From an uncultured Blautia sp. (GTDB lineage: Bacteria; Bacillota; Clostridia; Lachnospirales; Lachnospiraceae), in assembly GCA_900551075.1 (NCBI GenBank), contig URVB01000027.1:1-46620 (forward strand): DNA of 46,620 nt, written 5' to 3'. Within the stretch, counting starts at the first letter, position 1; the number at the start of each line of letters is the position of its first letter. A program made the translations under genes and the position numbers. Positions 8,694 through 16,579 of the stretch are shown here, piece by piece. The notes beneath the pieces are model-generated. The model worked only from the letters and a program-made list of their open reading frames with translations, had not been told where the DNA came from and did not search any database.

Positions 8694-8750
8694 CGGGGCT
8701 GTCACACATGCGATTTATCAATCGCTGTGCGACCGCCCCCCTTTTTTTTA
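8694..8750 (+). terminator. Strong hairpin with T-run; probable bidirectional terminator
   Basis: GGGGCTGTCACACATGCGATT pairs almost fully with the following AATCGC-tgtgcga-CCGCCCC around a TATC loop, and a run of eight T follows on the plus strand. The complementary strand ends GCCCCGTTTTC, so it may also stop the lacI-type gene at 8748. Similar hairpins often close IS1182 elements, so this probably marks the right end of that remnant. Confidence 0.7.
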
Positions 8751-9794
8751 CTGCTTTTTCTCTGTTGAACAGCGGTATATGATGTTTGTCTGCACATAGG
8801 TTGCGTGATAAGGCGTATCAGGATAATTTATTCGTTCCAGCAAAATATTAGTTGCAATATAACCCATCTCTGTTCCGGGATTTGCTACGGTTGTGAGCGG
8901 CGGTTCAATAATCTGAGACTCTCGGGAGTTATCAAACCCTGCGATTTTAATGTCATCGGGCAAATTATAATTCAGGCTCTTTAAAGCCCGTATTGTACAT
9001 ATTGCCAGGAAATCATTGGCACAGAAAAAAGCATCCGGAAGATGTGGAAGAGCCTTTATTTTATCAGCAAGCCATAGCGGGTTTCCGTAAGGCTCTGAAT
9101 CGTCCTCGAGAATACAGAATTCCTCGTAGCTTTGAAGCTTATGGCTTTCCATTGCATCCCGGTATCCGCACCATCGTTCATAAAAGGACTGACAGTGAAA
9201 ACGGTCCCCTACATAACCGATTGTCTTACATCCTGTTTCAAGAAGATTGGAGATAAGCTGGTAAACGCTGTTGGTATTCTCCATATATAGAATATCAGAA
9301 GCAATTGCTTCATGCTGAAGGTTTGCAAAGGAGTCTACGAACAAGGTTGGTATTTTTAAATGGCAGAGAAAATTTGTATATGCTTTATCAAACAATTCCA
9401 TGATCAAAATAGCATCGGTAGAGGTTTTGTTAAAATTTTCGGGAAGTGTGCACATGGAAATAACATCACTGCGCAGCATGTAAATGGTCAGGCGGTAACC
9501 TAATTGGCTTATTTTTTTTTGGAAAGAATCCAATAAGGTGGAACTCAGATGTTGGGTTCCTGGGACTGAACGTGTGAATAAAGCAATCTCCCTGCTGATA
9601 ATTGATTTTTCCTGTACAGGCACGCTGACAGGCATCAGTCCGAATTGTTTATATCCTAATTCACCGGCTTTTTGAAAAATCATGTCTTTTGTTTCAGGAG
9701 CAACATTACCAGTATTATTAATGGCTTTTGAAACAGTATTTCTCGATAATCCTAAAGCATCGGCAATATCTTGAATAGTAACTCTTTTTTTCAT
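8748..9794 (-). CDS. LacI-family transcriptional regulator of fructoside locus A
   Basis: 348 residues from ATG 9794 (site GGAGG upstream). The N-terminal HTH and hinge are clear: VTIQDIADALGLSRNTVSKA then INNTGNVAPETKD and a GYK hinge. The rest is a periplasmic-binding-protein fold typical of the LacI/GalR family, ending in the TTVANPGTEMGYIA region. It is divergent from an ABC importer/GH32 operon, so the likely role is substrate-relieved repression of that operon; candidate operators lie between 9846 and 9987. It is closely similar in layout to the second LacI gene at 22456 (same TIQDIAD start, DAxxxxELFDKxYxxFL-like core), suggesting paralogues from one duplication with different ligands. 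Confidence 0.92.
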   Translation of the reverse strand: MKKRVTIQDIADALGLSRNTVSKAINNTGNVAPETKDMIFQKAGELGYKQFGLMPVSVPVQEKSIISREIALFTRSVPGTQHLSSTLLDSFQKKISQLGYRLTIYMLRSDVISMCTLPENFNKTSTDAILIMELFDKAYTNFLCHLKIPTLFVDSFANLQHEAIASDILYMENTNSVYQLISNLLETGCKTIGYVGDRFHCQSFYERWCGYRDAMESHKLQSYEEFCILEDDSEPYGNPLWLADKIKALPHLPDAFFCANDFLAICTIRALKSLNYNLPDDIKIAGFDNSRESQIIEPPLTTVANPGTEMGYIATNILLERINYPDTPYHATYVQTNIIYRCSTEKKQ

Positions 9795-9845
9795 GTGATA
9801 ATAGCCTCCTCTAACATTATATTAGAATCATAAACCAAAAAGCAT

Positions 9846-9994
9846 AAAGTGTCAAATGTAAACTTTAAAATGGTAAATGTAGTTTTTTATATTGTAAAAT
9901 GTTACAAAAATTACATATGCACATTGTTAAAAAGTGTCAAATGTAATTTCCTGTGTGCAAAATAGTTGACAAGATAGTGTGCATATGATAAAAT
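9846..9994 (+). promoter_or_regulatory. Promoter and candidate operators of fructoside locus A
   Basis: TTGACA at 9966-9971 and TAAAAT at 9989-9994 are spaced by 17 bp, a good sigma-A promoter for the importer operon. Three kinds of symmetry surround it. AAAGTGTCAAATGTAA occurs twice, at 9846-9861 and 9931-9946, exactly 85 bp apart. CATATGCACA at 9914-9923 is the perfect inverse of TGTGCATATG at 9978-9987, the latter inside the promoter spacer. TTGTAAAATGTTACAA at 9892-9907 is a dyad with a 4-bp centre, close to LacI-type operator form. Which of these the regulator binds cannot be decided by eye. Confidence 0.7.
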
Positions 9995-10105
9995 ATAGCC
10001 ATAAAAGGAATTCGAATTCAAACTAAAGCTATGAATAATGCACAATACAGGCTTCTAAAGAATTCTGCAATGTGCAAATGTAAAAGAGGAGGAAAGATAG
10101 ATGCT

Positions 10106-11038
10106 ATGGCAAAAGTAAAAGAGAAAAAACTTAATTATCGGAGCTTGAAAAGCAAGCTGCTTTATGTGAGACAAAACTGGCAGTTGTACCTTATCTTTAC
10201 ACTACCGGCGTTGCTGTTGACAATTATTTTTAAATACATACCTATGGGAGGTGTCCTGATAGCTTTTGAAAATTACAACCCGATGCAGGGAGTTTTCGGA
10301 AGTGAATGGGTTGGACTTGAACATTTTCGTAGGTTTTTGTCCTCACCGGATTTTATAAACTATCTGGCAAATACCTTAAAACTTAGTGTATATGGACTGT
10401 TATGGGGCTTTCCAGTGCCGATTATCCTGGCATTATTGCTGAATAGAATAAGAAGCAAGGCAATACAGAAAAAAATACAGCTTGTCCTGTATGCACCGAA
10501 TTTCATCTCCGTCATTGTATTGTGTGGTATGGTATTTATTTTTCTGTCACCTATAGGTCCTGTTAATAAGCTGTTTGGCACATCCATTAATTTTATGACA
10601 ATGCCGGAGGCATTCAGAAGTATTTATATCGTTTCCGGAATCTGGCAGGGCGCAGGCTGGGGCTCCATTATGTATACCGCAGCTCTGGCAAATTCCAGTG
10701 CGGAATTAACGGAAGCGGCTATTGTAGATGGTGCAAATGTTTTCCAACAGATTAAGAATGTTGATATCCCTGCAATCAAACCAATTATTGTCATTCAGTT
10801 TATCCTTCAGGCAGGAAACATTATGAGCCTTGGTTTTGAAAAAGCGTTTGCATTACAGACATCTATGAACATATCGGCTTCTGAAATCCTGCCGACCTAT
10901 GTATATAAGTTGGGACTTCAGTTGGGAGATTATAGTTTCTCCACGGCTGTCGGCCTGTTTAATTCAGTAATTAATGTGATTCTGCTCATTTTGGTGAACA
11001 CAATTGTGAAAAAATTCAATGAAGGCGAAGGGTTATAG
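10106..11038 (+). CDS. Sugar ABC transporter permease, LplB type
   Basis: From ATG 10106 behind AGGAGG (10088-10093); upstream in-frame codons back to 10031 lack a ribosome site. About 310 residues with six membrane spans, the first at LYLIFTLPALLLTIIFKYI. The EAA loop that contacts the ATPase is ELTEAAIVDGANVFQQIKNV. LplB-type permeases work with LplC-type partners and a lipoprotein receptor in importers for oligosaccharides (group CUT1). It is the first gene of a four- or five-gene operon (13-bp gap to the next) controlled by the promoter at 9966. No ATPase gene is present, so it should share an MsmX-like ATPase. Confidence 0.93.
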   Translation: MAKVKEKKLNYRSLKSKLLYVRQNWQLYLIFTLPALLLTIIFKYIPMGGVLIAFENYNPMQGVFGSEWVGLEHFRRFLSSPDFINYLANTLKLSVYGLLWGFPVPIILALLLNRIRSKAIQKKIQLVLYAPNFISVIVLCGMVFIFLSPIGPVNKLFGTSINFMTMPEAFRSIYIVSGIWQGAGWGSIMYTAALANSSAELTEAAIVDGANVFQQIKNVDIPAIKPIIVIQFILQAGNIMSLGFEKAFALQTSMNISASEILPTYVYKLGLQLGDYSFSTAVGLFNSVINVILLILVNTIVKKFNEGEGL

Positions 11039-11050
11039 GAGGTGTGACTG

Positions 11051-11944
11051 GTGGACAGAAAATTTTCAAGGCTATCAAAACAGGATAAGGTACTGTTGGG
11101 CGGAGGTTATCTGCTTTTGGGAATATTTGTACTGCTGATTATCATTCCGCTGGTGTTTGTGGTAATCGCTTCCTTTATGGATCCGAATGTGCTGAATAAT
11201 CAGGGAATTACCTTTGATTTTTCCAAGTGGTCGTTAGGCGGATATAAGCGTGTGTTTGAAAATCAGATGATTTGGAGAGGTTTTTTCAATTCAATGGTTT
11301 ATTCTATAAGCTTCGCAGTGTTTTCCGTATTTATTACATTGTTAGCTGCATATCCATTATCCAAGAAAGACTTTGTGGGAAAAAGATTTATCAATACCAT
11401 TTATCTGATTACAATGTTCTTTGGCGGTGGATTAATGCCGACATATTTATTAGTCAGCAACCTGAATCTGATTGATACAGTCTGGGCACTGATTTTACCG
11501 GGTGCGGTCAATGTATGGAATATCATTTTAATAAGAACCTATTATCAGTCAATGCCGGCAGAGTTGAGAGAAGCCTCTGCAGTGGACGGAGCAACAGAAT
11601 TGACACACTTTTTTAAGATTCTGCTTCCGGTTTGTAAACCGATTATTGCAGTTATATTCCTGTGGCAGTTTGTAGGAATGTGGAACAGCTACTTTGATGC
11701 AATGATTTATTTGGAGGATGCGTCTTTACAGCCATTGCAGTTGGTATTGCGTTCCATATTGATTCAGAATACTCCGGATCCGGGTATGGTTGCAGATATT
11801 CAGAGTGCAGCGGAAATGTCTAAGATTGCAGAACTTCTAAAATATTCAACAATTGTAATTTCCAGTGTACCACTTTTAGTCATGTATCCGTTTTTCCAGA
11901 AATATTTTGATAAAGGTGTTATGGTAGGTTCTGTAAAAGGTTAA
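11051..11944 (+). CDS. Sugar ABC transporter permease, LplC/YtcP type
   Basis: GTG 11051 follows AGGAGGTG. 297 residues with six predicted spans, first LLGIFVLLIIIPLVFVVIAS. The EAA loop is ELREASAVDGATELTHFFKI, and the C-terminus ends with the family-typical YFDKGVMVGSVKG. It forms the heterodimeric channel with the preceding LplB-type protein. The 22-bp gap to the binding protein supports cotranscription. Confidence 0.93.
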   Translation: MDRKFSRLSKQDKVLLGGGYLLLGIFVLLIIIPLVFVVIASFMDPNVLNNQGITFDFSKWSLGGYKRVFENQMIWRGFFNSMVYSISFAVFSVFITLLAAYPLSKKDFVGKRFINTIYLITMFFGGGLMPTYLLVSNLNLIDTVWALILPGAVNVWNIILIRTYYQSMPAELREASAVDGATELTHFFKILLPVCKPIIAVIFLWQFVGMWNSYFDAMIYLEDASLQPLQLVLRSILIQNTPDPGMVADIQSAAEMSKIAELLKYSTIVISSVPLLVMYPFFQKYFDKGVMVGSVKG

Positions 11945-11966
11945 AAAATTTGAGGAGGAAAGAAAA

Positions 11967-13574
11967 ATGATGAATAGAAAAGCGAAAAGAATACTGTGTG
12001 CAGCACTGGCATGTGTGACTGCATTATCCTTAACAGCTTGCGGCAGCAGTAAAAAGCAGGGAGAGGCTTTGAAAGATGTATCCTTCCCGTTGGAAGAGGA
12101 AGCAACCTTAAAGATTATGACAAAGGCTGCTGCAATTTCCACTCAGAATCCGGAGGAAAAACTGATTTTTCAGAGGGTTAAAGAGAAAACAAACGTGAAT
12201 GTGGAGTGGACATGTTATGTAGAGGACCAGTTTGTAGATAAAAGAAATCTGGCTCTTGCTAAAAAGAATTCCCTGCCAGATGTACTGTTTAATGCAGACA
12301 TGGGTAATGTAGACCTTTTGAAATATGCAAAGCAAGGAGTCATCATTCCAGTAGAAAATTTGATTGAGGAATATATGCCGAATCTGAAAAAAATCCTGGA
12401 CGAAAATCCAGAATACAGAAAGCTGATTACAGCACCGGATGGACATATTTATTCATTCCCGTGGATTGAGCAGCTTGGTGTAGGTAAAGAAGCGATTCAG
12501 GCTATCGGGGGTATGCCTTATATCAATAAAGCATGGCTGGATGATCTGGGGTTAAAGGTTCCGGAGACAACAGAGGATCTGAAAAATGTATTAATTGCAT
12601 TCCGTGATAACCAACCATGTGGAGTACAGGATGTTATTCCTATGTCATTCCGCATCAACGGTGGAAATGAAGACCTTGGATTCATTCTTGGAGCATTTGG
12701 TTATGGTGATAATGGTGATCATACCATGGTAAATGAAAACAATGAAGTAATATATTCTGTAACAGACGAAGGCTATAAAAAAGGAATTGCATGGCTGCAT
12801 GAACTTCAGGAAGAGAACCTGATTGACCCTGAGGCATATACACAGGATTATGCAACATACACAGCGAAAGCTCAGAACGGAAGATATGGTTTATTCTTCG
12901 GATGGGATGCAAACAGCACTGCAAACCCGGATGATTTTATTCCGTTGCCTGCACTGGAAGGTCCTGACGGTATTGTAAATGCAACAAGACAGAGCGGAAG
13001 TGCTGATGGTGGTTTCCAGGCCGGACGTTGTGTAATTACAAGTGTGTGTGTGAATCAGGAACTGGCTGCAAAATGGATTGACTTAATGTATGATCCGCTG
13101 CAGTCCGTACAGAACAACTGGGGTACCTATGGTGAGGAAGGAAAATCCAATATTTTTGAACTGACATCTGATAACACATTAAAGCATCTGGAAATTGTTG
13201 GGGAATCTCCTTATGATGTGCGTGTACAGCAGATGGTTGCCGGACCGCTGGCAGTTCTGAATAGCTACTATGACAAATATACAACCTGCCCGCCAGATGC
13301 TCTGGAGAGAATGGAAGCAGTAAAGAGCTATGTACCGGATATGAAATACGATATGGTATATCCGAATGTATTTATGAGTCAAGAGGATGCGGAAGCTTTA
13401 GCAAGATATGAAACAGATTTGAAACAGTATGCAGAGCAGAAAAAGGCGGACTGGATTTTAAACGGCGGTGTAGACGAGCAGTGGGATGAATATATGGAAA
13501 AAATGAACAGCCTGGGACTGGAAGAATACTTAAAAATCAAACAGAAATATCTGGACGCTTTTTTAGCTGAGTAA
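11967..13574 (+). CDS. Extracellular solute-binding lipoprotein (LplA-type) for locus A
   Basis: 535 residues from ATG 11967 behind GAGGAGGAAAG. A lipoprotein signal peptide is present: basic MMNRKAKR, hydrophobic core, and lipobox SLTAC with Cys25 as the lipidated residue. The mature part is the large CUT1 receptor type that pairs with LplB/LplC permeases (about 500 residues, longer than MalE types). Given the GH32 gene next door, the ligand is probably a fructan oligosaccharide or sucrose-like fructoside. A hairpin after the stop (13582-13607) may stabilise the receptor mRNA relative to downstream genes. Confidence 0.92.
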   Translation: MMNRKAKRILCAALACVTALSLTACGSSKKQGEALKDVSFPLEEEATLKIMTKAAAISTQNPEEKLIFQRVKEKTNVNVEWTCYVEDQFVDKRNLALAKKNSLPDVLFNADMGNVDLLKYAKQGVIIPVENLIEEYMPNLKKILDENPEYRKLITAPDGHIYSFPWIEQLGVGKEAIQAIGGMPYINKAWLDDLGLKVPETTEDLKNVLIAFRDNQPCGVQDVIPMSFRINGGNEDLGFILGAFGYGDNGDHTMVNENNEVIYSVTDEGYKKGIAWLHELQEENLIDPEAYTQDYATYTAKAQNGRYGLFFGWDANSTANPDDFIPLPALEGPDGIVNATRQSGSADGGFQAGRCVITSVCVNQELAAKWIDLMYDPLQSVQNNWGTYGEEGKSNIFELTSDNTLKHLEIVGESPYDVRVQQMVAGPLAVLNSYYDKYTTCPPDALERMEAVKSYVPDMKYDMVYPNVFMSQEDAEALARYETDLKQYAEQKKADWILNGGVDEQWDEYMEKMNSLGLEEYLKIKQKYLDAFLAE

Positions 13575-13581
13575 GATGCAT

Positions 13582-13607
13582 AAAGGCACTGTTTTGGCAG
13601 TGCCTTT
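13582..13607 (+). other. Intercistronic hairpin after binding-protein gene
   Basis: AAAGGCACTG and CAGTGCCTTT form a perfect 10-bp stem with a TTTTGG loop. No T-run follows (GGTAAAATATT), so it is more likely an mRNA-stabilising or partial-termination element than a full terminator, lowering expression of GH32 relative to the receptor. Confidence 0.65.
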
Positions 13608-13708
13608 GGTAAAATATTCGGAATGATTCAGGAATTTTGGCAAATACAATACCGCCTTGTAACGGATATGAGTATTAATAAATTTTTAGAAAGATTATAC
13701 ATGATATT

Positions 13709-15202
13709 ATGACGAGCCAGACATTACGGGAAGCGAGAAAATATGAGGAAGCTTCCGGAAAAATGATAAAGAAAGACGAACGTCCAGCATTTCACCTGTC
13801 TTCACGCACAGGCTGGATGAATGACCCAAATGGCTTTTCTTATTATAACGGACAATATCATATGTTTTATCAGTATTATCCTTATGATTGTCATTGGGGA
13901 CCGATGCATTGGGGACATGCGATAAGTAAGGACCTTCTTCATTGGGAATATCTGCCAGCTGCCCTGGCGCCGGATGAGATTTATGACAGAGACGGATGTT
14001 TTTCAGGAAGTGCGGTTGAACTGCCTGACGGAAGACAATTGCTGATGTATACCGGAGTATTGCAGGAGCGCCAGAGCAATGGAGGTGTGATTGACAGACA
14101 GACCCAGTGTATTGCAATAGGAAATGGTGAGGATTATGAGAAATATGAGCATAATCCGGTGTTGGATGAAAAAGATTTGCCGGAGGGAAGCAGTAAAGTT
14201 GATTTCAGAGACCCTAAGATATGGCGAAACGAAGATGGTACCTATTCTTGTGTGGCAGGAAGCCGTCCGGCTGATGGAAGCGGTCAGATTTTATTATTTA
14301 CCAGTCCTGACGGGTTCAGATGGAAATTCAAAAGTGTGCTGATTTCCAACAGGAATCGTTATGGGAAAATGTGGGAATGCCCGGATTTTTTCAAACTGGA
14401 TGGAAAATGGGTTCTGCTTACAAGTCCCCAGGATATGCTTCCGGAGGGATTTGAGTACCACAACGGAAATGGAACATTGTGTATGCTGGGAGACTTTGAT
14501 GAGGAATACGGTACGTTTACAGAAGAGAGTAATCAGGCAATTGATTACGGTATTGATTTTTATGCACCTCAGACAGTAGTGGCACCTGACGGACGAAGGA
14601 TTATGATTGGTTGGATGCAGAACTGGGATACCTGTAGTCTGCGTATGCTTAATCAGCCTTGGTATGGGCAGATGAGCGTGCCAAGAGAAATATTCATCAA
14701 AAATGGCAGATTATACCAAACTCCAATAAAGGAGTTGGAGAAAATGAGAGCTAGCAAGGTGGTTCATACTGGGGTTTCCTTCTCAGGAACTATCAGCTTG
14801 GATGGAATCAAAGGCAGAAAGATTGATATGGAACTGAATCTGCGTTCGGGAGATGAAGAGAATATTTATCACAAATTTGGAATTTATTTTGCACAAGATG
14901 ACCGGTATCATACTACATTGAGTTTCCGCCCGAGAGAATCTATACTTAAAGTAGACAGGAAATTCTCCGGTTCAAGACGGGCAATTATACATCAGAGGCG
15001 TTGTCAGGTAAATAGTAATAACGGGCAACTGAAATTAAGAATGATTTTGGATCGTTTTAGCGCTGAAATTTTTGTAAATGATGGTGAGCAGGTTATGACA
15101 GTTACCATGTATACAGATCAGACTGCAGACCGTATTTCGTTCTTTGCAGACGGGGAAGTAAATATGGATGTTGTAAAATACGACTTAATAACAGAAGAGT
15201 GA
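13709..15202 (+). CDS. Glycoside hydrolase family 32 beta-fructosidase (sucrose/fructan hydrolase)
   Basis: 497 residues, no signal peptide, so it acts in the cytoplasm on imported fructosides. All three GH32 catalytic signatures are present: WMNDPNG with nucleophile Asp39, FRDPK with stabilising Asp168, and WECPDFF with acid/base Glu223. The N-terminal five-bladed propeller (to about residue 330) is followed by a beta-sandwich domain ending with the usual EIFVNDGEQVMT. The start is uncertain: ATG 13709 lacks a strong ribosome site, and the in-frame ATG encoding MIKKDERPAFHLS is possible. It hydrolyses terminal beta-fructosides (sucrose, inulin-type or levan oligosaccharides); unphosphorylated substrates are likelier because the locus uses an ABC importer, not a PTS. 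Confidence 0.95.
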   Translation: MTSQTLREARKYEEASGKMIKKDERPAFHLSSRTGWMNDPNGFSYYNGQYHMFYQYYPYDCHWGPMHWGHAISKDLLHWEYLPAALAPDEIYDRDGCFSGSAVELPDGRQLLMYTGVLQERQSNGGVIDRQTQCIAIGNGEDYEKYEHNPVLDEKDLPEGSSKVDFRDPKIWRNEDGTYSCVAGSRPADGSGQILLFTSPDGFRWKFKSVLISNRNRYGKMWECPDFFKLDGKWVLLTSPQDMLPEGFEYHNGNGTLCMLGDFDEEYGTFTEESNQAIDYGIDFYAPQTVVAPDGRRIMIGWMQNWDTCSLRMLNQPWYGQMSVPREIFIKNGRLYQTPIKELEKMRASKVVHTGVSFSGTISLDGIKGRKIDMELNLRSGDEENIYHKFGIYFAQDDRYHTTLSFRPRESILKVDRKFSGSRRAIIHQRRCQVNSNNGQLKLRMILDRFSAEIFVNDGEQVMTVTMYTDQTADRISFFADGEVNMDVVKYDLITEE

Positions 15203-15209
15203 TAGCTTT

Positions 15210-15246
15210 AAAGGAGCTGCGGTCATGGAGGTGATGGCAGCTCTTT
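15210..15246 (+). other. Hairpin between GH32 and fructokinase remnant
   Basis: AAAGGAGCTGC pairs with GCAGCTCTTT with one bulged G; weak T tail (TTTCTGTAG). May act as a leaky terminator for the operon. Confidence 0.5.
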
Positions 15247-15320
15247 CTGTAGATATCCTCGGCAGAGGAGGGAAGCAAAACAAATGAATAGGAAAAAGAG
15301 TGGAAAAGAAAGGAAGAAGC

Positions 15321-16026
15321 ATGAAAAAATATGATGTTGTAGCATTAGGAGAACTGTTAATTGATTTTACGGAAAATGATGTTGGCAGAGGAAGATGTAG
15401 CAGAAGAAGCAATTCCAGATGCTGAAAATTTTCATTTCGGAACATTGTCTATGACTCATGAAGGAGTAAGAAAAGCAACAAAAAAGGCAATATCCATTGC
15501 AAAGGAAAAAGGTATTATTATATCCTTTGATCCGAATCTGCGTCCATCACTTTGGGAGTCCATGGAAATAGCAAGGGAACAGGTCTTATATGGGCTTAAC
15601 TTTTGTGATGTATTAAAAATATCAGATAACGAAATTCAATGGCTCACAGGAAAAAAGGAATTTGATGAGGGGGCTTGCTGGATAAAAGAAAAGCATCCTG
15701 AAATTTCTCTCATATTATTGTCCTTGGGAAAAGATGGAAGCAGAGCTTATTATAAAGATGTGGAAGTAGAGGTTCCAGCTTTTGTACAGGAGAAAACTAT
15801 TGAAACTACAGGTGCAGGAGATACTTTCTGTGGTTGCATGTTGCATGGGATTTGTAAATATGGTCTTGGTAATTTGGATAGTACGCAGCTTAAAAAAATG
15901 CTGACTTTTGCAAACGCAGCAGCATCTTTAATTACAATGAGAAAAGGTGCATTAAGAGTAATGCCGTCAAAGGAAGAAGTAGAAAATATGCTGGCGATGA
16001 GGTGCAAGAAAGATGAAATTGCTTGA
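15321..16026 (+). pseudogene. PfkB-family fructokinase with internal deletion and frameshift
   Basis: ATG 15321 follows AGGAAG and reads MKKYDVVALGELLIDFTEND, the standard fructokinase start. The frame then jumps: from ATG 15374 on, a second frame reads MLAEEDVAEEAI and FHFGTLSMTHEG, which normally lies about 100 residues further on. The missing block holds the GG substrate-binding motif (PGGAP region). The C-terminal half is intact: SFDPNLRPSLW, the DNEIQWLTG segment, and the catalytic/anion-hole TTGAGDTFCG with its aspartate. The enzyme would have phosphorylated fructose released by GH32. The junction carries short ATG/AAATG microhomology. The locus therefore depends on another fructokinase. 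Confidence 0.85.
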
Positions 16027-16157
16027 GAAAAAGTAGAAATGAAATATCTGCAGACATAAATTATACTTGAAATGTTTATTGCACTAATTATGGAAAACAG
16101 TAGAAAGTAATTTGGTGGAAGTGATAAGAAAATTCTCGAATAGAATGTGTTGGACGA

Positions 16158-16217
16158 GGGGTGCGGACATTTTCTTGGACTGGCTAAGCCGCCAAGCCAA
16201 GAAAATGTCCGCACCCC
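16158..16217. repeat. 21-bp perfect inverted repeat (large hairpin)
   Basis: 16158-16178 and 16197-16217 are perfect inverses (GGGGTGCGGACATTTTCTTGG on the left arm begins the stem, 21 bp), around an 18-base loop that itself contains GGCTAAGCC. No T-run follows on either strand. It lies between the fructokinase remnant and an AI-2E transporter fragment, within 290 bp that hold no other gene I can support. Possible end of a mobile unit or a transcript-end structure for the convergent units. Confidence 0.7.
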
Positions 16218-16315
16218 CCTCCCTGTTGGCCTTTTTGAAAATTATGCTAAACTTGAAACGGTCTCGGCTGAAAGGCGGACTGCTTGAAACTTCAGGTTTT
16301 GTTTCATACTTCTGT

Positions 16316-16560
16316 TTATTTTAATGTTCTTTTGATGATACATTTTTCTCGTTTTAATGTTGCTTCACGTAGCAGAACATATGCAGAGGCTACTGTAGGT
16401 ACGCCGAACAACATACCGATTGGTCCAACCAGATTGCCCCAATCGTGATTGCTGCCAGAACCCATATGGCAGGAAGGGTGATTTTTGCTCCGACTACCTT
16501 CGGATAAATTGCATTACCTTCAACCTGTTGCAGTGTCAAAAGGGAAATTACAAATTCTGT
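16316..16560 (-). pseudogene. C-terminal fragment of AI-2E family (YdiK/PerM-like) transporter
   Basis: On the minus strand, about 80 codons read EFVISLLTLQQVEGNAIYPK, then VVGAKITLPAIWVLAAITIG, and after a one-base slip in a G run (native GGGGGC-type) NLVGPIGMLFGVPTVASAYV, LLREATLKRE and a stop at 16318. This is the last two membrane segments and conserved QQ-EGN-IYP motif of AI-2E family exporters, full length about 350-400 residues. The upstream part is gone: similarity stops about 20 bp from the GH172 stop codon. Family members move autoinducer-2 or sodium ions; this one is dead. Confidence 0.75.
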
Positions 16561-16579
16561 CTGTCATTTTTCTCTTCCT

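Noticed and set aside
9846..9946. CRISPR-like direct repeats
   Set aside because: Only two 16-bp copies in a promoter region, with no array or cas genes; operators are the simpler reading.
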